Source: Saprospiraceae bacterium (GTDB lineage Bacteria; Bacteroidota; Bacteroidia; Chitinophagales; Saprospiraceae). From it: a stretch of DNA of 57,714 nucleotides. The notes beneath the pieces are model-generated. The model did not search any database. It was not told the DNA's origin and saw only the letters and a list, made by a program, of their open reading frames with translations. Position 1 is the stretch's first letter; the number at the start of each line of letters is the position of its first letter. Shown piece by piece: positions 27,201 to 34,514 of the stretch. The position numbers and the translations under genes are program-made. The stretch lies in NCBI GenBank assembly GCA_022844565.1, contig JALHLK010000032.1, forward strand, positions 1-57,714. The letters are read 5' to 3'.

Positions 27201-27318
27201 CATTTCTATAGGCTTTATTGTCAAGTTTATTCGTATAATTAGTAAACTGACCTATTGCTATTCTTTGAAAAAGCAATAAAAAAAATATAATTTTTAATAC
27301 ACTATTCATCTGCCTCAC
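24244..27318 (-). CDS. Two-component propeller sensor kinase (Reg_prop, Y_Y_Y, LytS-type His kinase)
   Basis: The 1024-residue protein has a signal peptide (about 1-23). The periplasmic part is a tandem of two-component-regulator propeller repeats (for example KDRKGMLWIGTYNGLNKYD, EDKHGNIWGATDNDV), expected to build 7-bladed propellers. A Y_Y_Y domain follows (about 690-780), then one membrane segment near 795-815, and a LytS-type kinase with the phosphoacceptor His856 in LNPHFLFNS and an ATP-binding end with LVENAIKHN. Related sensors often respond to polysaccharide fragments, but no carbohydrate genes are near. Its partner is the LytTR regulator just downstream. Confidence 0.95.
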   Translation of the reverse strand: MRQMNSVLKIIFFLLLFQRIAIGQFTNYTNKLDNKAYRNAIKPDLVFHHITQKEGLSYNLVNSFLKDRKGMLWIGTYNGLNKYDGAHFYTFHSGYGKNTLPNNSVHDLAEDKHGNIWGATDNDVFCLNPKTGNFKNYAVPSNFGWVSTQNIICDKNGVIWVANHINLCYFNIEEDRFQIAPRKNDFQTFRTRKNGLEDSPDGKTIYLATKQGLIYYDKAAARFGFVMENCDQSSPSNRGGAAALCETRFGHYWYVDNDANKIIAFDPYTKKIKQAIYLKDLEKMGEVATLFEDNDHMLWLSTWSYELLLIDYRNGNTVKKIGHNKNDASTIAGDFFWDAMHEADGTLWFGTVGGVSKCNTARSFYKVHQLSSQSNITETQTVNFVTENPKDKTWWIGYSGNILSNYNPITLKSITYDLNKLTPNKDNKTPSQVFRMIFLQDSILLFSNNGAWVRKGKNKFSPLVLPKPFHNWRLSDAAIYKNQILYSASGDKLLRWDLHNGRLDSLVFESPFIKKGNPYYLGVPITDSNGKVWMLNGWNWLTYSDGNKLKPIKMTYQDSTEADDGYFTSMIMDMNGDLWMSKKGDGLIYYNPSQNISKQYKQVDGLVMDHIMALAEDSDNKIWSACFNQFSVYNPSLNSFFNFTLPFSANNNGYVNYMAPLHNGNIISSVAGDIVEFFTQNIKPPVVKDKPLISMISINGKGVNFFENNTLNLSSKENSLRLKFGMLTDNLTAPYDMVYKLEGVEKDWSTTTLNFEANYNSLSSGTFTFKVKAVAKDKSWQTGETILIINIATPYYKTWWFLILSVLATFALFTIFYRMRMQQKDQVMILESKAQLLEKEKATVMYENLKQHLNPHFLFNSLTSLSSLIRIDQRQAGDFLDKMSKVYRYILKNKENETVVLGEELKFVGMYIQLQKTRFGQGLMIDINIPEEFHSHKIAPVTLQNLVENAIKHNIADPDSPLIIYMYIEDDYLVVQNNFQPKGYVETSNKQGQNSMISLYKYLSPRQVIINETEDYYTVKIPLI

Positions 27319-27624
27319 AAGATATATTTTCTTATGAATACCTACGATAATTTAGAAACGAAACGTAGTAAACTTTTATTAAAGTGAGGGTAAAAAGGAC
27401 TGAAATATGGTACATCGATTATGAAATAGTTGGATTTTGATAAATTAAATCTTACAGCAGGAATTGTTTTTTAAGCTTCCTTTTGAAATAAATGATGTTT
27501 AAAAAATTGAATTCAAAAATATTTCTATTAAAAAGTTTTCTTCTTGTTGGTTTATTATATTTTGTAATGTGTTAAAATTAAAATAAGCTAAATACTGATT
27601 GAATTCTTTAATAAACACATAAAG
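27319..27624. other. Intergenic stretch, no gene recognised
   Basis: About 306 very AT-rich bases sit between the divergent kinase and the small plus-strand genes. No open frame with coding character, hairpin or exact -7 element was recognised on either strand. Confidence 0.4.
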
Positions 27625-27735
27625 ATGTCTTTTTGGGCATGGATGGGAGATTACGCCATTTATGTTTTATACAATTTATATTCTTATTATGATGGTTTGA
27701 AATATGTCGTCAATAAAGAGTTTTATGATAATTAG
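27625..27735 (+). CDS. Short hypothetical ORF (36 residues)
   Basis: ATG start and TAG stop enclose a 36-residue peptide rich in Tyr and Trp (MSFWAWMGDYAIYVLYNLYS and onward). It lies 12 bp upstream of a second small ORF in the same direction and belongs to the same run of genes. It may be a real micro-protein or the 5' remnant of a larger gene. No family was recognised. Confidence 0.35.
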   Translation: MSFWAWMGDYAIYVLYNLYSYYDGLKYVVNKEFYDN

Positions 27736-27747
27736 TTTTTAGAAAAA

Positions 27748-27921
27748 ATGATTTATGTAGTTGTAATGGTAGCTGCAGGGGCTGTTTTTAAAATTTGGGG
27801 AAAAACGCGAATAGCTAATCTAATATTGGGTGTACCAGCTTTAATTATTATTTTTGAATTTTTACTAATGATGGGTGTTTGGCTTTTTTTAGCATTGGCT
27901 TTTATTATATTTGTAAAATAA
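27748..27921 (+). CDS. Small hydrophobic membrane protein (57 residues)
   Basis: The peptide starts MIYVVVMVAAGAVFKIWG and has two membrane segments (about 2-16 and 25-55) split by the basic KIWGKTR. It lies 7 bp upstream of the DUF3592-like gene, indicating an operon. Tiny two-segment proteins of this kind are often overlooked by annotation. Function unknown. Confidence 0.5.
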   Translation: MIYVVVMVAAGAVFKIWGKTRIANLILGVPALIIIFEFLLMMGVWLFLALAFIIFVK

Positions 27922-27928
27922 AATTAAA

Positions 27929-28375
27929 ATGAACATAATTTTAAACATTATTAATACAATAGGACCTTTATTATCACTAATTGGAACTTATTGCTTGATA
28001 CTTTCATACTCCAAAAGCAATGAAATTGAGCATGCAATTACTAAAGGAAAAATCGCCGATGGAGTGGTGATAAAAATGCGTGAAGACCCAGACCATTCTC
28101 CAGCGGATTTGGCCTATAGAGGTGTGGCACCCGTGGTGGAGTTTAGAACTGTAAATGGTTTCTTCCAGCACTTTTCTTTGACCTACAAGAAAAACAGCCC
28201 TTTTGAAGTAGGGAAAGCTGTAAAAATTTATTATTATCATTATAAATCCAGAATGGAAATGGCACTTGAAGATGACGAAACAGGCACGCTTCCAAAAACC
28301 TTATTAAAATGGGGCATAATTTTTTGTGCTATTGGATATCCGATCGTCTTGTATAAAATGAGAGGATTATTTTAA
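27929..28375 (+). CDS. DUF3592-like membrane protein
   Basis: The 148-residue protein has a membrane segment at about 7-28, a soluble beta-rich part (about 40-110, with ITKGKIADGVVIKMRED, VVEFRTVNG and FEVGKAVKIYYY), and a second membrane segment at about 125-142. This is the DUF3592 arrangement. Members are frequently found among polymorphic-toxin immunity genes, though their role is unproven. It is in line with the following accessory genes. Confidence 0.7.
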   Translation: MNIILNIINTIGPLLSLIGTYCLILSYSKSNEIEHAITKGKIADGVVIKMREDPDHSPADLAYRGVAPVVEFRTVNGFFQHFSLTYKKNSPFEVGKAVKIYYYHYKSRMEMALEDDETGTLPKTLLKWGIIFCAIGYPIVLYKMRGLF

Positions 28376-28468
28376 GGGGTAGATTGTTTCTTTATTTGTA
28401 AAATTTGCTTTCAAATGAGACAAATAATAGACTTTACATACCTTGCATTGAAATAATAAAAAAGATAG

Positions 28469-29254
28469 ATGGATCAGTTTTTTGGAGTTATTGAGATTTT
28501 AACGGTAGAAAATATTTTTCCAACCGATGTACACGATCAGGGTACTGAAAAAGTGATGTTGATGGATGATGTCAGGTTTGTACATTATCCTGATTGCCAG
28601 CAGATGAGCTTGTGGTTACCAGAATATTTTATGGAATATCATAATGTAATTATACAAAATATAGTGGACAATGTGGTGATTTTTGATCAGAAGGTAGAGC
28701 ACATCATCAATGGTAGTATAAAGATATTGTTAGATACCTTATTTATTTGCCCAGGAACTTACGAGTTGATAATCAACAAAAAGAGTGGGGTGGTCCATAT
28801 TGTTCGATTTAAAAAGTACCCAGAAGGCCAGTTAATTTCAATACCAGAAATCACTCCGTCAATACCTTTTGATTTAGACAGTGAACCGATTGTATATAGA
28901 GATGGATTTGGCAATGTATTACCTAATGAAGATCTGTTGTTAAGGCAAGCTATTATTGACAAAACTATAAATAAAATTACGCGTAGATTGGAGTATATCA
29001 GTCAAGGAAGAGGCGGTGAAGTCATCTATCTCGAAGGTAACAAAAGCATCAAGTTCTACATGGAAATGGGTGGTGGCAATTGTGTGTTTTACCTAGATAT
29101 TCCATCGATATCAGCATGGGAAAAAACTACCAATTTTCCGCTGTCAGAGAGAGAAGATATCATCAATTATGTCGCCGAACAAACGCGGCGAGATCAAGCA
29201 TCATCATGTACTTATAAGATTTCGGATACGGAGATTACGTACTTTAGAAAGTAA
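28469..29254 (+). CDS. Hypothetical protein with GGG(N/D)C C-terminal domain
   Basis: No family is recognised for this 261-residue protein. The N-terminal part (1-160) is beta-rich and lacks a signal peptide. The C-terminal about 90 residues (about 172-261) contain KFYMEMGGGNCVFYLDIP, then SEREDIINYVAEQTRRD and a final YKISDTEITYF. The same domain makes up most of the 119-residue protein encoded at 32086, sharing FYME-GGG-C-F-IPS. The two are paralogues within 3 kb. The protein is probably cytoplasmic. Its place among lipoproteins and DKNYY-like genes suggests an immunity-type accessory role, which is inference. Confidence 0.7.
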   Translation: MDQFFGVIEILTVENIFPTDVHDQGTEKVMLMDDVRFVHYPDCQQMSLWLPEYFMEYHNVIIQNIVDNVVIFDQKVEHIINGSIKILLDTLFICPGTYELIINKKSGVVHIVRFKKYPEGQLISIPEITPSIPFDLDSEPIVYRDGFGNVLPNEDLLLRQAIIDKTINKITRRLEYISQGRGGEVIYLEGNKSIKFYMEMGGGNCVFYLDIPSISAWEKTTNFPLSEREDIINYVAEQTRRDQASSCTYKISDTEITYFRK

Positions 29255-29447
29255 AAGTACTTAGAAATTATTATCCGACTTTTCATAAATGGCATGTCGC
29301 TCGCATGAAATCGTCTTTTGATCAAAACGACTCATACTTTATTTCCTACGCTTCATTTTATCAATTGTTTGGCTAATGTAAAAGTATTTTATAAGTATCT
29401 AGATAGTAGTCACCTTTGTGTTATTAATTTATAAAAACTTTAAAATC

Positions 29448-30200
29448 ATGAATAAATTATTTATCATTTTTATTTCATTTATTGCTTTATTCAGTTGTCA
29501 AAAAGATGCTAATTTAAACCCAGCTGCTATCAAAAGTCTGGCGAAAGTCACTTATGTATGGGATAATGGTACACCAGACATTCAAGAATTTACCTATGAT
29601 CCACAAGGAAGGTTAGCAGTAGTTAAAGACAATGATCAAACTGCCACTTTTAATTACGTTTCACCATTATCATTAGTCGTAACAGCAAAGAAAAATATAT
29701 CCAACACTCCGTATCGAACCTTTAACTGTACTTTAAATAGTAAAGGATATATAACAAAAATAAGCATGATAAACCCTGACGGTACACTTCACTACACGTA
29801 CAATTATACATATAATACAGAGGATTATATTATTAAAACGGAAGGTATACCACCAACAGGTATTGGGTTTGCTACGGAATATGTCATTCAAAACGGTAAC
29901 GTCATTTCTTCAAAGAACTTTAATGGAAACGTGTTGGGTTATTCAGGACAATACACCTTTGACAACCGTTTAGAGAATAAGACTGGGTTTGGTCACACTG
30001 GATATTGGTATTCTAACAGACTCTTTGGGAAAGGGCTTAAAAATATGTTAGTGGATTACAAATCAGTTTCACCTACTAACACGATCACTTGGCATACTCA
30101 ATATAAATATGAGTTAGATAAAGACGGATATCCCTTGACTTCAACTACGGTAAACGTTTTGGATAAAAAACAAGGAATAGAAACATATATTTATAAGTAA
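29448..30200 (+). CDS. Hypothetical lipoprotein with YD-like repeats
   Basis: The ATG at 29448 gives a lipoprotein signal with lipobox LFSC (Cys near residue 17); an upstream GTG in frame would bury it. The 250-residue product contains beta-strand repeats of the form EFTYDPQGRLAVVKD, YNYTYNTEDYIIKTEG and YKYELDKDGYPLTSTT, similar to the YD/RHS-type repeats of Bacteroidota DUF4595-like lipoproteins. It is likely surface- or periplasm-facing, with no enzymatic motif. Confidence 0.75.
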   Translation: MNKLFIIFISFIALFSCQKDANLNPAAIKSLAKVTYVWDNGTPDIQEFTYDPQGRLAVVKDNDQTATFNYVSPLSLVVTAKKNISNTPYRTFNCTLNSKGYITKISMINPDGTLHYTYNYTYNTEDYIIKTEGIPPTGIGFATEYVIQNGNVISSKNFNGNVLGYSGQYTFDNRLENKTGFGHTGYWYSNRLFGKGLKNMLVDYKSVSPTNTITWHTQYKYELDKDGYPLTSTTVNVLDKKQGIETYIYK

Positions 30201-30270
30201 GTTTTAGAATGTATTACGACCTATTCTTATGTATAAATATTAGCAGAGTTTAATTTCATTACAGCAATAA

Positions 30271-30549
30271 CATTTATCCAATTCCACGTTTATCGAGATT
30301 CCTGATTTGATATCCAAGTTCGAACATCTAGAAGAAATTTCCATCATCGATTGTCCGGATTTTTCGGTCATGCATAGTGACTTCAGCAAACTCAAATCAC
30401 TTAGGAAGATATACTTTGACAATGTTCCGTCGCATCGGTCTTTGCCTGTAAAACTTCATAAACTTTCGGATATAAATGAAATATATCTTTCTGAATATGA
30501 AAAAATCGATCAAGTGCCCGATCTTTGGATTAGAATAATGAATAACTGA
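30271..30549 (+). pseudogene. Leucine-rich-repeat protein fragment lacking a 5' end
   Basis: An open frame after the stop at 30268 encodes leucine-rich-like repeats (FEHLEEISIIDCPDFSVM, then FSKLKSLRKIYFDN, LHKLSDINEIYLSEYEKIDQ) with about 23-residue periodicity. It has no signal peptide and no good start codon, and looks like the 3' remnant of a larger LRR gene. The frame ends 7 bp before the next lipoprotein gene. An internal TTG or ATG could still make a short product. Confidence 0.5.
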
Positions 30550-30556
30550 TATAACC

Positions 30557-30988
30557 ATGCAAGGAAGATTTATAGGCACATTATTTGGATTTTTTATTAT
30601 GATCTTGCTTTTTTTGTCATGCGGAACATCCAAGAATACGTCAAATAATGAGCAAAAAATGAAGGAACTAAAATTGAATAATGCAGAAATTCAAGGGATC
30701 GTTTCTACTGATGTTATGGGTGAAACCTATTACCAATTGAATTTCACTCATAAAGGTAAATTGCGTCATGCTGTATTTTATTACCAACAACATTCAGGTG
30801 TAATTGAAGAAAATATGATGAATCAGAAGCGTAAGGTAATATTGACTGCAAAACGTCATGAACTCCCAAGGTCTGTATATCCTTTACTGACTCAAGGATA
30901 TATCGTAGTCCAGTTTACTTGGTTGGGGTTGGAGACTTACCAAATAGTTAAGGATTTTACAATATTGGAGTCTGTAGTTCAGAAATGA
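30557..30988 (+). CDS. Small hypothetical lipoprotein
   Basis: The 143-residue protein has a lipoprotein signal (MILLFLSC, Cys near residue 22), a Ser/Asn/Lys-rich linker and a compact beta-rich domain (about 45-135; ETYYQLNFTHKGKLRHAVFY, then YIVVQFTWLGLETYQIVKDF). No family was recognised. It forms part of a same-strand run with short gaps, together with the membrane protein and DKNYY-like lipoproteins that follow. Confidence 0.7.
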   Translation: MQGRFIGTLFGFFIMILLFLSCGTSKNTSNNEQKMKELKLNNAEIQGIVSTDVMGETYYQLNFTHKGKLRHAVFYYQQHSGVIEENMMNQKRKVILTAKRHELPRSVYPLLTQGYIVVQFTWLGLETYQIVKDFTILESVVQK

Positions 30989-31014
30989 AATTTTAAAATA
31001 AAAATGCTCTGTCA

Positions 31015-31386
31015 ATGAAAATTATAAAAATACTAATAGGTCCTGAGCTTTATTGGTTAGTACTGTATATTTTATCTATTATATTGGCTTGGGCAAACAA
31101 AAAATATAGCTATGTCTATGATGGCATCATCGAAAATGTGTGGTTTTATGTTCCACTATTATCAACGATGATATTTGTTTTGTATTGGATACCTTTTGTG
31201 GGGAAAAACTGGCTCTTGGCCCGCATATGGATATCTGGTATCATTATGGGCCATTTGGTATTCGAGACCACTATGAAAGCTTATAGCAGTCAAGGACCTG
31301 GTATCGGTATGGGTTACCTGGCAGGCATGCTTTTTCTTTTTTTCATATTGGTTGTTGGCAGTGTTGTAGTAAAAATTGTTTTTTAA
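31015..31386 (+). CDS. Small integral membrane protein
   Basis: The 123-residue protein has four membrane segments (about 9-25, 42-61, 70-85 and 97-120). No conserved motif was recognised. It is 26 bp after the lipoprotein gene and 18 bp before the next lipoprotein gene, so it is likely co-transcribed with them. Confidence 0.7.
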   Translation: MKIIKILIGPELYWLVLYILSIILAWANKKYSYVYDGIIENVWFYVPLLSTMIFVLYWIPFVGKNWLLARIWISGIIMGHLVFETTMKAYSSQGPGIGMGYLAGMLFLFFILVVGSVVVKIVF

Positions 31387-31404
31387 TCATTTAAATAAAA
31401 TACA

Positions 31405-32043
31405 ATGAAAATATTCATCATTATCATATTGTCATTTCTACTCATTTTTTTTATTTCCTCATGCGAAACAGGTTATGTCAAAAAAGGATACAACTGGGTT
31501 TGGGTGACCAATGACGAAAATTTTGGTAGTAGAGACCATTGGATAGAAGGGATAGACAGCGAGAGTTTTATGGTGTCAAAACAGAATGAAAATTTCGGAA
31601 CAGATCGATACTCAGCCTACTTCCAAGGAAGAAAAGTAAACCATGCCATATCTGATGGTTTTATCCCTTTGACAAACGATGCTTATGGATACGCTAAAGA
31701 TAAATTTCATGCTTTTCTGGATACCGAAGTCATTTTAAAAGCAGATCCCAATACTTTTGAAGTACTTGGTTTTCCGTACTCCAAAGATAAAAATGATGTG
31801 TATAATGGCACCATACCGATGAACCTAAGCAAAAGTGAAGTCGCTGCATTCAGGGTGACCAATGAAGACAAAGTAATGGGAGGTATGAAGACTACGACAC
31901 TATTATCAGAGTTTTTAAGATTTAGTCCGGAATATGGATGGATAGATAGTTTATATCCGGATGTAAAATGGGTCATTACGGATAGGTGGGGTACAGGTGA
32001 AGCTTTGGGTAAAAAATTTAAAGGACTAGAAGAAATCAAATGA
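31405..32043 (+). CDS. DKNYY-like lipoprotein
   Basis: The 212-residue protein has a lipobox ISSC (Cys about residue 22). Its body shows short repeats of the DKNYY type: YAKDKFHAFLDTEVILKADP followed by FEVLGFPYSKDKNDVYNGT, in which an aromatic-Ala/Ser-Lys-Asp-Lys core precedes an aromatic strand and a buried Asp-Pro turn. DKNYY repeats are frequent in immunity proteins of polymorphic toxin loci. The C-terminus is distinct (WITDRWGTGEALGKKFKGLE). It is envelope-anchored and has no catalytic motif. Confidence 0.75.
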   Translation: MKIFIIIILSFLLIFFISSCETGYVKKGYNWVWVTNDENFGSRDHWIEGIDSESFMVSKQNENFGTDRYSAYFQGRKVNHAISDGFIPLTNDAYGYAKDKFHAFLDTEVILKADPNTFEVLGFPYSKDKNDVYNGTIPMNLSKSEVAAFRVTNEDKVMGGMKTTTLLSEFLRFSPEYGWIDSLYPDVKWVITDRWGTGEALGKKFKGLEEIK

Positions 32044-32085
32044 AAAATAAACCATGATAGTTAGTAAATATTTAAAGTAATTAAA

Positions 32086-32445
32086 ATGGGAAATACTTAT
32101 ATATTCTGGTCAGTACTCCAGCGTTTTTTTGTTCAAAAACCAGAAAAAGAGGAGTCAAAAAACCCTAAGAGAATGACCTTCGAAAACAATGGTCGGTCGG
32201 GTTATGCCATATTTTGGGATGGAGATAAAGCTACCAAGTTTTATATGGAATTAGGGGGAGGTGACTGTATGTTTTTTGTGAATATCCCTTCACAAAATGA
32301 TTGGTCATCACATACAAGGTATTCATTAAATCAAAGAGATGAAATTCTTAAGTTTATTGCTGAAGAATCACTCCGTCTTCAATCCAATAGTCCAGAATCT
32401 TATTACAAAATAGAAGAAGAATGGATCAGTTTTTTTCAAAAATAA
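32086..32445 (+). CDS. Small protein consisting of the GGG(N/D)C domain
   Basis: This 119-residue protein carries the domain found at the C-terminus of the 261-residue protein encoded at 28469: KFYMELGGGDCMFFVNIPSQ, then LNQRDEILKFIAEES and YYKIEEEWISFF. The first about 30 residues are unrelated. No signal peptide is evident. It sits between the two DKNYY-like lipoprotein genes with gaps of 42 and 12 bp. A free-standing and a fused version in one cluster suggests a modular function, perhaps immunity. Confidence 0.7.
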   Translation: MGNTYIFWSVLQRFFVQKPEKEESKNPKRMTFENNGRSGYAIFWDGDKATKFYMELGGGDCMFFVNIPSQNDWSSHTRYSLNQRDEILKFIAEESLRLQSNSPESYYKIEEEWISFFQK

Positions 32446-32457
32446 GAATAATACTAT

Positions 32458-33522
32458 ATGAATATTATTAAATTTATTTTTTACTTTATTGGGTTACTTA
32501 CAGTTTGGTTTTTTGCCTCCTGCAAAAGCAGTAATGACAAAGATAAAACTGTTACAAAAACTTCTGATAAAATGGATAATGGTTTTGTTCGAAAAAATGA
32601 TACGATATGGTTTTATGATATAGTGCTTAATAATGTAGACCCTAATACTTTTAAAATAGTAGATGACTACTTTTTTAAAGATAAAAACCATGTCTATTTT
32701 TATGAAACTTACAGGTTAGGTAAAGATTTTTTTACTAGCAAAAGAAAAAGATTTCTTCTATTAGAAAAAGCAGATCCAGCCAGTTTTATAAGTTTGGATT
32801 ATGGATATGCCAAGGACAAATCTACAGCATGGTACAACAATAGCGCTTTTGAGGTTGATGATTTAGAAAGTCTAGTGGTGATTAATCAACATTTTTTAAG
32901 GGACAACAAAACAGCCTATTTAGATAGGAAACGGATTAAAGAAAGCGATGGAATAAGCTTTGAACTGATCTCTGAACATTATGCCCAAGACTTAAAAAGG
33001 TATTATTATTACCTGCCTTTTGACGATACGTATGTTATCAATCCTATCCTTTGTCATTACGAGTCCTTCGAGGTGATAGATTACCAATATGCTAAAGATA
33101 ATACAAATGTATTTTTTGAAGGTGATAAATTGCAAGAAGCTGAAAGCAAAACTTTTATGATGATTTCTCATGGATATGCCAAGGATACTTTTCATGTCTT
33201 TTTTAGAGACAAGATCTTAGAAAATGCAGATCCCTTTTCATTTACACCTTTCAAAGAAAATGAAAATTCCCTAGGAGAAACTGTGTACGCAAAAGATAAA
33301 AACGGTATTTATGTCAATGACAAACTTTTTATTGAAACCGATGTAGTTTCCTTCAAAATCCTGAATGAAAAATACACTTTGGATAAAAATGGGGTATATT
33401 ACCATATGAAAAAGGTTAAAAATGCAGACCCTTTATCTTTCAAAGTTTTTCCTCATTTTATGGGGGATGCAGATGCCGAGGATAAAAACCACCGATTTGG
33501 CGAAGGAAAGGTGGTAGAATAA
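32458..33522 (+). CDS. DKNYY domain lipoprotein
   Basis: The 354-residue protein has a lipobox FASC (Cys near residue 22) and about seven or eight tandem DKNYY units, seen as DDYFFKDKNHVYFYET, YGYAKDKSTAWYNN, HFLRDNKTAYLDRK, YQYAKDNTNVFFEGD, HGYAKDTFHVFFRDK, VYAKDKNGIYVND and EKYTLDKNGVYYHMKK. These form a repeat-rich beta structure outside the membrane. The family is common among immunity genes. The frame continues after the stop codon (see 33523). Confidence 0.85.
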   Translation: MNIIKFIFYFIGLLTVWFFASCKSSNDKDKTVTKTSDKMDNGFVRKNDTIWFYDIVLNNVDPNTFKIVDDYFFKDKNHVYFYETYRLGKDFFTSKRKRFLLLEKADPASFISLDYGYAKDKSTAWYNNSAFEVDDLESLVVINQHFLRDNKTAYLDRKRIKESDGISFELISEHYAQDLKRYYYYLPFDDTYVINPILCHYESFEVIDYQYAKDNTNVFFEGDKLQEAESKTFMMISHGYAKDTFHVFFRDKILENADPFSFTPFKENENSLGETVYAKDKNGIYVNDKLFIETDVVSFKILNEKYTLDKNGVYYHMKKVKNADPLSFKVFPHFMGDADAEDKNHRFGEGKVVE

Positions 33523-33651
33523 AAATTTGTTTTCCAAAATCTAAGTGTTTTAGAAGATGCCCTGAAGTACCTAAATAATGAGGATATAGAAGACAAAAAG
33601 CGAGAACTACTTCCAGGGATTGAACAATTTAGACAATGGTTTGATCAGTAA
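33523..33651 (+). pseudogene. In-frame coding remnant directly after the DKNYY stop
   Basis: The frame that ends the DKNYY gene continues with 42 codons of plausible protein (KFVFQNLSVLEDALKYLNNE, then an Asp/Lys-rich helix ending QFRQWFDQ) and a second TAA. It has no start codon. A further short frame at 33653-33715 (MRMQDIYDKLKMSERLLLDI) follows. Both look like helical 3' remnants of deleted genes, not parts of the beta-rich DKNYY protein. Stop readthrough is an alternative. Confidence 0.4.
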
Positions 33652-33711
33652 GATGAGGATGCAGGATATTTATGATAAGTTAAAAATGAGTGAACGGTTG
33701 CTTTTAGATAT

Positions 33712-34368
33712 TTAAGTATGAATGAGCATTCGTTCTATTGCTTTAAGAACTTCCTCTCTGTTTTTAGCAAATTTGATAAAATCCGGAAGTTTCTCTACCA
33801 TAGTCATCTTAAATTTGTCAGTTGTACGTTCACGAAGTGTAGCTTTAACATAGTTTTTAATCTCTGTTAGATGCCTAAGATTATATGCCCAGAGATTATT
33901 GCCTTTAACAGTGTCCTGATACCAAAGAGGTAGGCCGAAAGCTGGGTCTACAATACCTGACTCATGATATTTTTCGACATAGGATTCCCAATTTTGGCTG
34001 ACCATGTTGATCGTTTTACAGTACTTACATGTTAGATTGACATAGGATGGGATGGTTTTATAGCCCTCAATGGTTGATAAATTTAAAAACTCCAAACATT
34101 GGTGACATTTGGCTTTGCCAGCTGGTTTATAGCGTACAAGATCTGTTGCCTTTTCAGAATAATGACAAGAATTACACTTTAGAATAGCATTTTTGTAATC
34201 AAAAGGTAGTGGCACAGAAATTTCAGCACTACCTTCACATTTAGGACAATGTACCAAAAAAGAATTCATAAGATCGTAAAGTCTTACTGGGTCGGCTTGA
34301 TATCTCTCCATATTTATTATATTTTGGATTTGTTTCTGATGTTTATCTTCGAATTTGTATTTCGTCAC
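33712..34368 (-). CDS. Zinc-ribbon hypothetical protein
   Basis: The 218-residue protein has two predicted zinc ribbons: Cys pairs 41/44 with 65/68 (CPKC, CNSC) and 88/91 with 114/117 (CHQC, CKYC). The C-terminal about 80 residues are helical and basic. There is no signal peptide, so it is cytoplasmic. A nucleic-acid or protein-binding role is likely from the fold, but no family was recognised. The 3' end overlaps the last bases of the plus-strand remnant, and its 5' side faces repeat copy C. Confidence 0.75.
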   Translation of the reverse strand: MTKYKFEDKHQKQIQNIINMERYQADPVRLYDLMNSFLVHCPKCEGSAEISVPLPFDYKNAILKCNSCHYSEKATDLVRYKPAGKAKCHQCLEFLNLSTIEGYKTIPSYVNLTCKYCKTINMVSQNWESYVEKYHESGIVDPAFGLPLWYQDTVKGNNLWAYNLRHLTEIKNYVKATLRERTTDKFKMTMVEKLPDFIKFAKNREEVLKAIERMLIHT

Positions 34369-34394
34369 TTTGCCATTGATTCACTGATTTAGTT

Positions 34395-34514
34395 ATGGTA
34401 AACTGGATTACCCAAATCTCAATGGTTTTAATAACTATTATTTATATTCCTATTTTTGTCTATTTGATTATTAAACCCATATTACGCATTGGACTTTATT
34501 CGAAAGGAAATTAG
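34395..34514 (+). pseudogene. Membrane ORF running into repeat copy C
   Basis: An ATG-initiated frame encodes MVNWITQISMVLITIIYIPI plus a hydrophobic continuation, then reads into the repeat (KPILRIGLYSKGN) and stops at 34512-34514. The membrane segment ends where the repeat begins, so the repeat may have truncated a membrane protein gene. A chance open frame is possible. Confidence 0.3.

Noticed and set aside
29290-29330. Hairpins after the GGG(N/D)C gene as a fifth repeat copy
   Set aside because: The palindromes (TTTTGATCAAAA and CATG pairs) lack the GTAAA/TTTAG flanks of the repeat family.
27625-33715. A toxin gene in the immunity-like island
   Set aside because: No RHS, LXG or nuclease-like toxin domain or long polymorphic protein was found in any frame.
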